Under the pieces are notes generated by a model that had not been told where the DNA came from, searched no databases, and worked only from the letters and a program-made list of their open reading frames with translations. 64,000 nucleotides of DNA from Ketobacter sp036337295 (GTDB lineage Bacteria > Pseudomonadota > Gammaproteobacteria > Pseudomonadales > Ketobacteraceae), in contig JAYZEN010000012.1 of the NCBI GenBank assembly GCA_036337295.1, positions 124,001-188,000 on the forward strand. The letters are read 5' to 3'. Within the stretch, counting starts at the first letter, position 1; each line of letters opens with the position of its first letter. Positions 62,048-64,000 of this stretch are shown here, piece by piece. A program made the position numbers and the translations under genes.

Positions 62048-63004
62048 CTATTGCGATTTTCGAAATTGCCCGGGGGTGATGCCGGTGGCGGTGCGGAAGG
62101 ATGCGGTGAAGTTGGCGGTGGAACTGAAACCCAGGCGATAGGCGATTTCTTTCAGCGGCAGATCGGTTTCCAATAACAGGGACTTGGCCTTGGCCAGTTG
62201 TACTGCCTTGATGTATTGGGAAATGGGAACGCCACTGAACTCGCGAAAGCGTTTGGCAAAGTAGCGTTCGCTGAAACCGCAGAGGGCGGCCAGGTCGGCC
62301 ACATTGGGGGCCTTGCCAGTGAGCCCGGCCAGGTAGTGCTCGATCATCTGGAATTCCCGGGCGGTAAAGGCGCCTTTGACATCCTGCTCCGGTGCCTGCA
62401 ACCAGTGGGCGCATTCGGTGAGCATGGCATGGCCCAGGGATTCCACCACCCGCTGGTGGATGGCACCGGGGGCGAGTGCCTCCTGCATGAGCCGCAGCAG
62501 GATGGAGGATATCAGCGAGCTTCTAAAATCCAATGCCTGATGCAGTTGGGCGTGGGTGAGTGTGGCCAGGGGGCCCATGAACTGAGCCGCATAATCGTTA
62601 TCAAAAGAGCAGGTCACGGCGCACAGCCGACCGGGGGTGATGCGGGCCTGCAGTTCGCGCCCCGGCAACATAAACAGCACGCTGCCCACGGCGGCGGTGC
62701 GCACCAGGTTTTCATCCGGGTAACCGTACTCGATGCTGGCGGTGGCGGCCACCAGAGTGGACAGCACGGTGCGGTTGGGGGTGAAAGTCAGGTTCATGGG
62801 GCTGCCGTGATCCAGGTCACTCACTTCCACATGGGTAGTGTCGGTGTGCAGGGAGGCCATGGCGTTGCGCAGGTTGCCGCTGTATTCAAAGGCGCCCTTT
62901 CTTGCCAGTTGCTCCAGGTCGATGCGTTCGATGCCGTGGCTGTCGTCGGCCTCCCAATCCACCAGAAAGTCCGGTTCGTGGGTTTTATTGTTATGGTTAT
63001 TCAT
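62048..63004 (-). CDS. AraC family transcriptional regulator
   Basis: The 318-residue protein has a C-terminal AraC double HTH (about 215-315; VADLAALCGFSERYFAKRFREFSGVPISQYIKAVQLAKAKSLLLETDLPLKEIAYRLGFSSTANFTASFRTATGITPGQFRKS in outline) and an N-terminal AraC_binding_2-like domain. ATG 63004 overlaps the DUF523 gene by 8 bp, so they are coupled; the longer frame is merely DUF523 read in another frame. It likely controls the hydrolase gene downstream. Confidence 0.9.
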   Translation of the reverse strand: MNNHNNKTHEPDFLVDWEADDSHGIERIDLEQLARKGAFEYSGNLRNAMASLHTDTTHVEVSDLDHGSPMNLTFTPNRTVLSTLVAATASIEYGYPDENLVRTAAVGSVLFMLPGRELQARITPGRLCAVTCSFDNDYAAQFMGPLATLTHAQLHQALDFRSSLISSILLRLMQEALAPGAIHQRVVESLGHAMLTECAHWLQAPEQDVKGAFTAREFQMIEHYLAGLTGKAPNVADLAALCGFSERYFAKRFREFSGVPISQYIKAVQLAKAKSLLLETDLPLKEIAYRLGFSSTANFTASFRTATGITPGQFRKSQ

Positions 63005-63563
63005 GTTGCATGCGTTGGGCTCGTTGCCGGACGTTCTCCAGAAAAAGAGTAATATGGTCGGGGTCCAGTTGTCGATCATCCAGCATGGGCAGATCGGGAA
63101 AACGCAGCAGCAGCTCCGCCACAAACAGGCCGTTGCCCTGGCTGTGCAGTACGCTGGATTGGTCCGCGTTGAAAATCGGTGTGCTGTGATAACCGCAGCT
63201 TGGGGAGCGGCTTTGCAGAATATAGCCACATAATGCAGGATAGGTGCGGCCGACAATTTGGCCCATGGTGCGCAGGCGCCCGGTGACATCCCGCTCCGGA
63301 TCGTCGCGGCCCACCGCACGCACCTGGTCGCCATCCTGAATCAGGTTCACCGGACCCCGCGGAATGCCCATGCCCGCCATGCTTTCCGGGCACAGGGGCA
63401 GTAATTGCACATGGGGTGCGATGCGTTCCAGCAGCGTGGGTTGGCGCTTGTGCTGGCCATCGTAGCGCACGGCCATACCAATCAGGCAACTGCTGACGCC
63501 CACCAGCGGTCGGGTTTGGACTGTCAGAGTTGTATTGGACGTGTGGAAGATTTGGGTCTGCAT
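62997..63563 (-). CDS. DUF523 (YbbK/TudS-like) protein
   Basis: The 188-residue protein has three characteristic cysteines: Cys26 in GVSSCLIGMAVRYDG, Cys58 in LLPLCPE, and Cys123 in SRSPSCGYHSTPIF. DUF523 relatives such as TudS use such cysteines to hold a [4Fe-4S] cluster and remove sulfur from thiouracil. The exact substrate here is unknown. It is coupled to the AraC gene. Confidence 0.85.
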   Translation of the reverse strand: MQTQIFHTSNTTLTVQTRPLVGVSSCLIGMAVRYDGQHKRQPTLLERIAPHVQLLPLCPESMAGMGIPRGPVNLIQDGDQVRAVGRDDPERDVTGRLRTMGQIVGRTYPALCGYILQSRSPSCGYHSTPIFNADQSSVLHSQGNGLFVAELLLRFPDLPMLDDRQLDPDHITLFLENVRQRAQRMQHE

Positions 63564-63602
63564 GCCCCGATTGTACGTGCAGCGGCAACCGGGCGGAAGG
63601 GT

Positions 63603-64000
63603 TTACGCCCGCAGTTCCTCCAGCGCCATGCGCATGGCATAGCGGATCAGTTCCTCCCGATCCAGTTCGGTCCGGTCAAACAGGGAACTGCCGGTGGTGT
63701 CCTGCAGCATGATCACGCCGTGCAGGGAGCCGCGCATGAACATGGCGGTCTGCAACGGGTTATCCACCTTGGCGGGATTGACGGTGCCGTCTGCCAGGCC
63801 CCGTTCAACGCAGCCGCTCATCAGCGCCATGATCTTGTCTTCCTCTGCCATCATCTCCCGCAGGGCGCAGGAATCCTGAGTGCGATCCAGGTAGGGGTTG
63901 ATCATGCTCATACGCATGCACAGACACTGAAAATGATCGTGGTCCGCGCGATAGAACTGGTAATAGGCTTCGCCGATGGCGCTGAGGGCGTCGATGCCGC
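63603..64000 (-). CDS. TetR-type regulator, C-terminal part (5' end outside the window)
   Basis: The frame is open from the TAA-type stop at 63603 to the window end, at least 132 residues. The helical sequence with AIGEAYYQFYRADHDHFQCLCMRMSMINPYL and FMRGSLHGVIMLQDTTG then YAMRMALEELRA resembles the ligand-binding half of TetR/AcrR regulators. The DNA-binding domain would lie beyond the edge, so the family call is moderate. Confidence 0.6.
   Translation of the reverse strand, partial: GIDALSAIGEAYYQFYRADHDHFQCLCMRMSMINPYLDRTQDSCALREMMAEEDKIMALMSGCVERGLADGTVNPAKVDNPLQTAMFMRGSLHGVIMLQDTTGSSLFDRTELDREELIRYAMRMALEELRA

Overview
The window reads as a chromosomal segment of a GC-rich gammaproteobacterium, most like the marine oil- and lipid-using lineages around Alcanivorax, Ketobacter and Marinobacter. 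This rests on gene content: cmoAB, ubiK-glnK-amtB, rep, comM, an alcohol-forming fatty acyl reductase, a lipase with its foldase, FadL- and TorF-type porins, and a glucosylglycerol phosphatase typical of salt-stressed cells. The genus is an inference. I see no insertion sequence, prophage, CRISPR array, tRNA or rRNA. Coding density is high, with many 1-8 bp overlaps.

Layout. 1-9 kb: the 3' end of a probable oxidoreductase, a SnoaL-like protein, a StpA-type phosphatase, secreted lipase plus foldase, a convergent two-gene signalling unit (receiver-PAS-GGDEF-EAL protein and PAS-PAS histidine kinase), and a phospholipase-D-like protein. 9-16 kb: DUF2244, a lone ureG and the urea ABC transporter urtABCDE. 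16-20.8 kb: ergothioneine genes egtBD, a secreted glycine-rich coiled-coil protein and a TorF-type porin. 20.8-28 kb: rep, an SDR/acyl-CoA dehydrogenase/unknown operon, cmoAB and a small unknown gene. 28-38 kb: riboswitch-controlled btuB, fatty acyl reductase, a cysteine-rich repeat protein, a FadL porin, a TetR regulator, and a DUF6285/phosphotransferase/CrtC-like operon. 38-49 kb: a TetR-adaptor-RND efflux operon, comM, a large hybrid kinase, a PA2778/PA2779 pair and ubiK. 49-60 kb: glnK-amtB, DUF4124, speE and speA (divergent), an exported glutaminase, and an operon of glutamine-synthetase-like ligase, aldehyde dehydrogenase and iron alcohol dehydrogenase. 60-64 kb: a lipoprotein alpha/beta hydrolase, AraC regulator, DUF523 protein and a truncated TetR.

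Nitrogen is the recurring theme: urea uptake, ammonium sensing and transport, glutaminase, polyamine synthesis and gamma-glutamylation. Three separated transcription units (urtA, the TorF porin and glnK-amtB) each carry a sigma-54 -24/-12 element with NtrC-like GCAC-N7-GTGC boxes about 110 and 126-145 bp upstream of the inferred start. This points to one NtrC regulon that includes the poorly characterised porin. A second theme is lipid handling, with a TetR-type palindrome shared by the FadL porin promoter and the region upstream of the CrtC-like/phosphotransferase operon.
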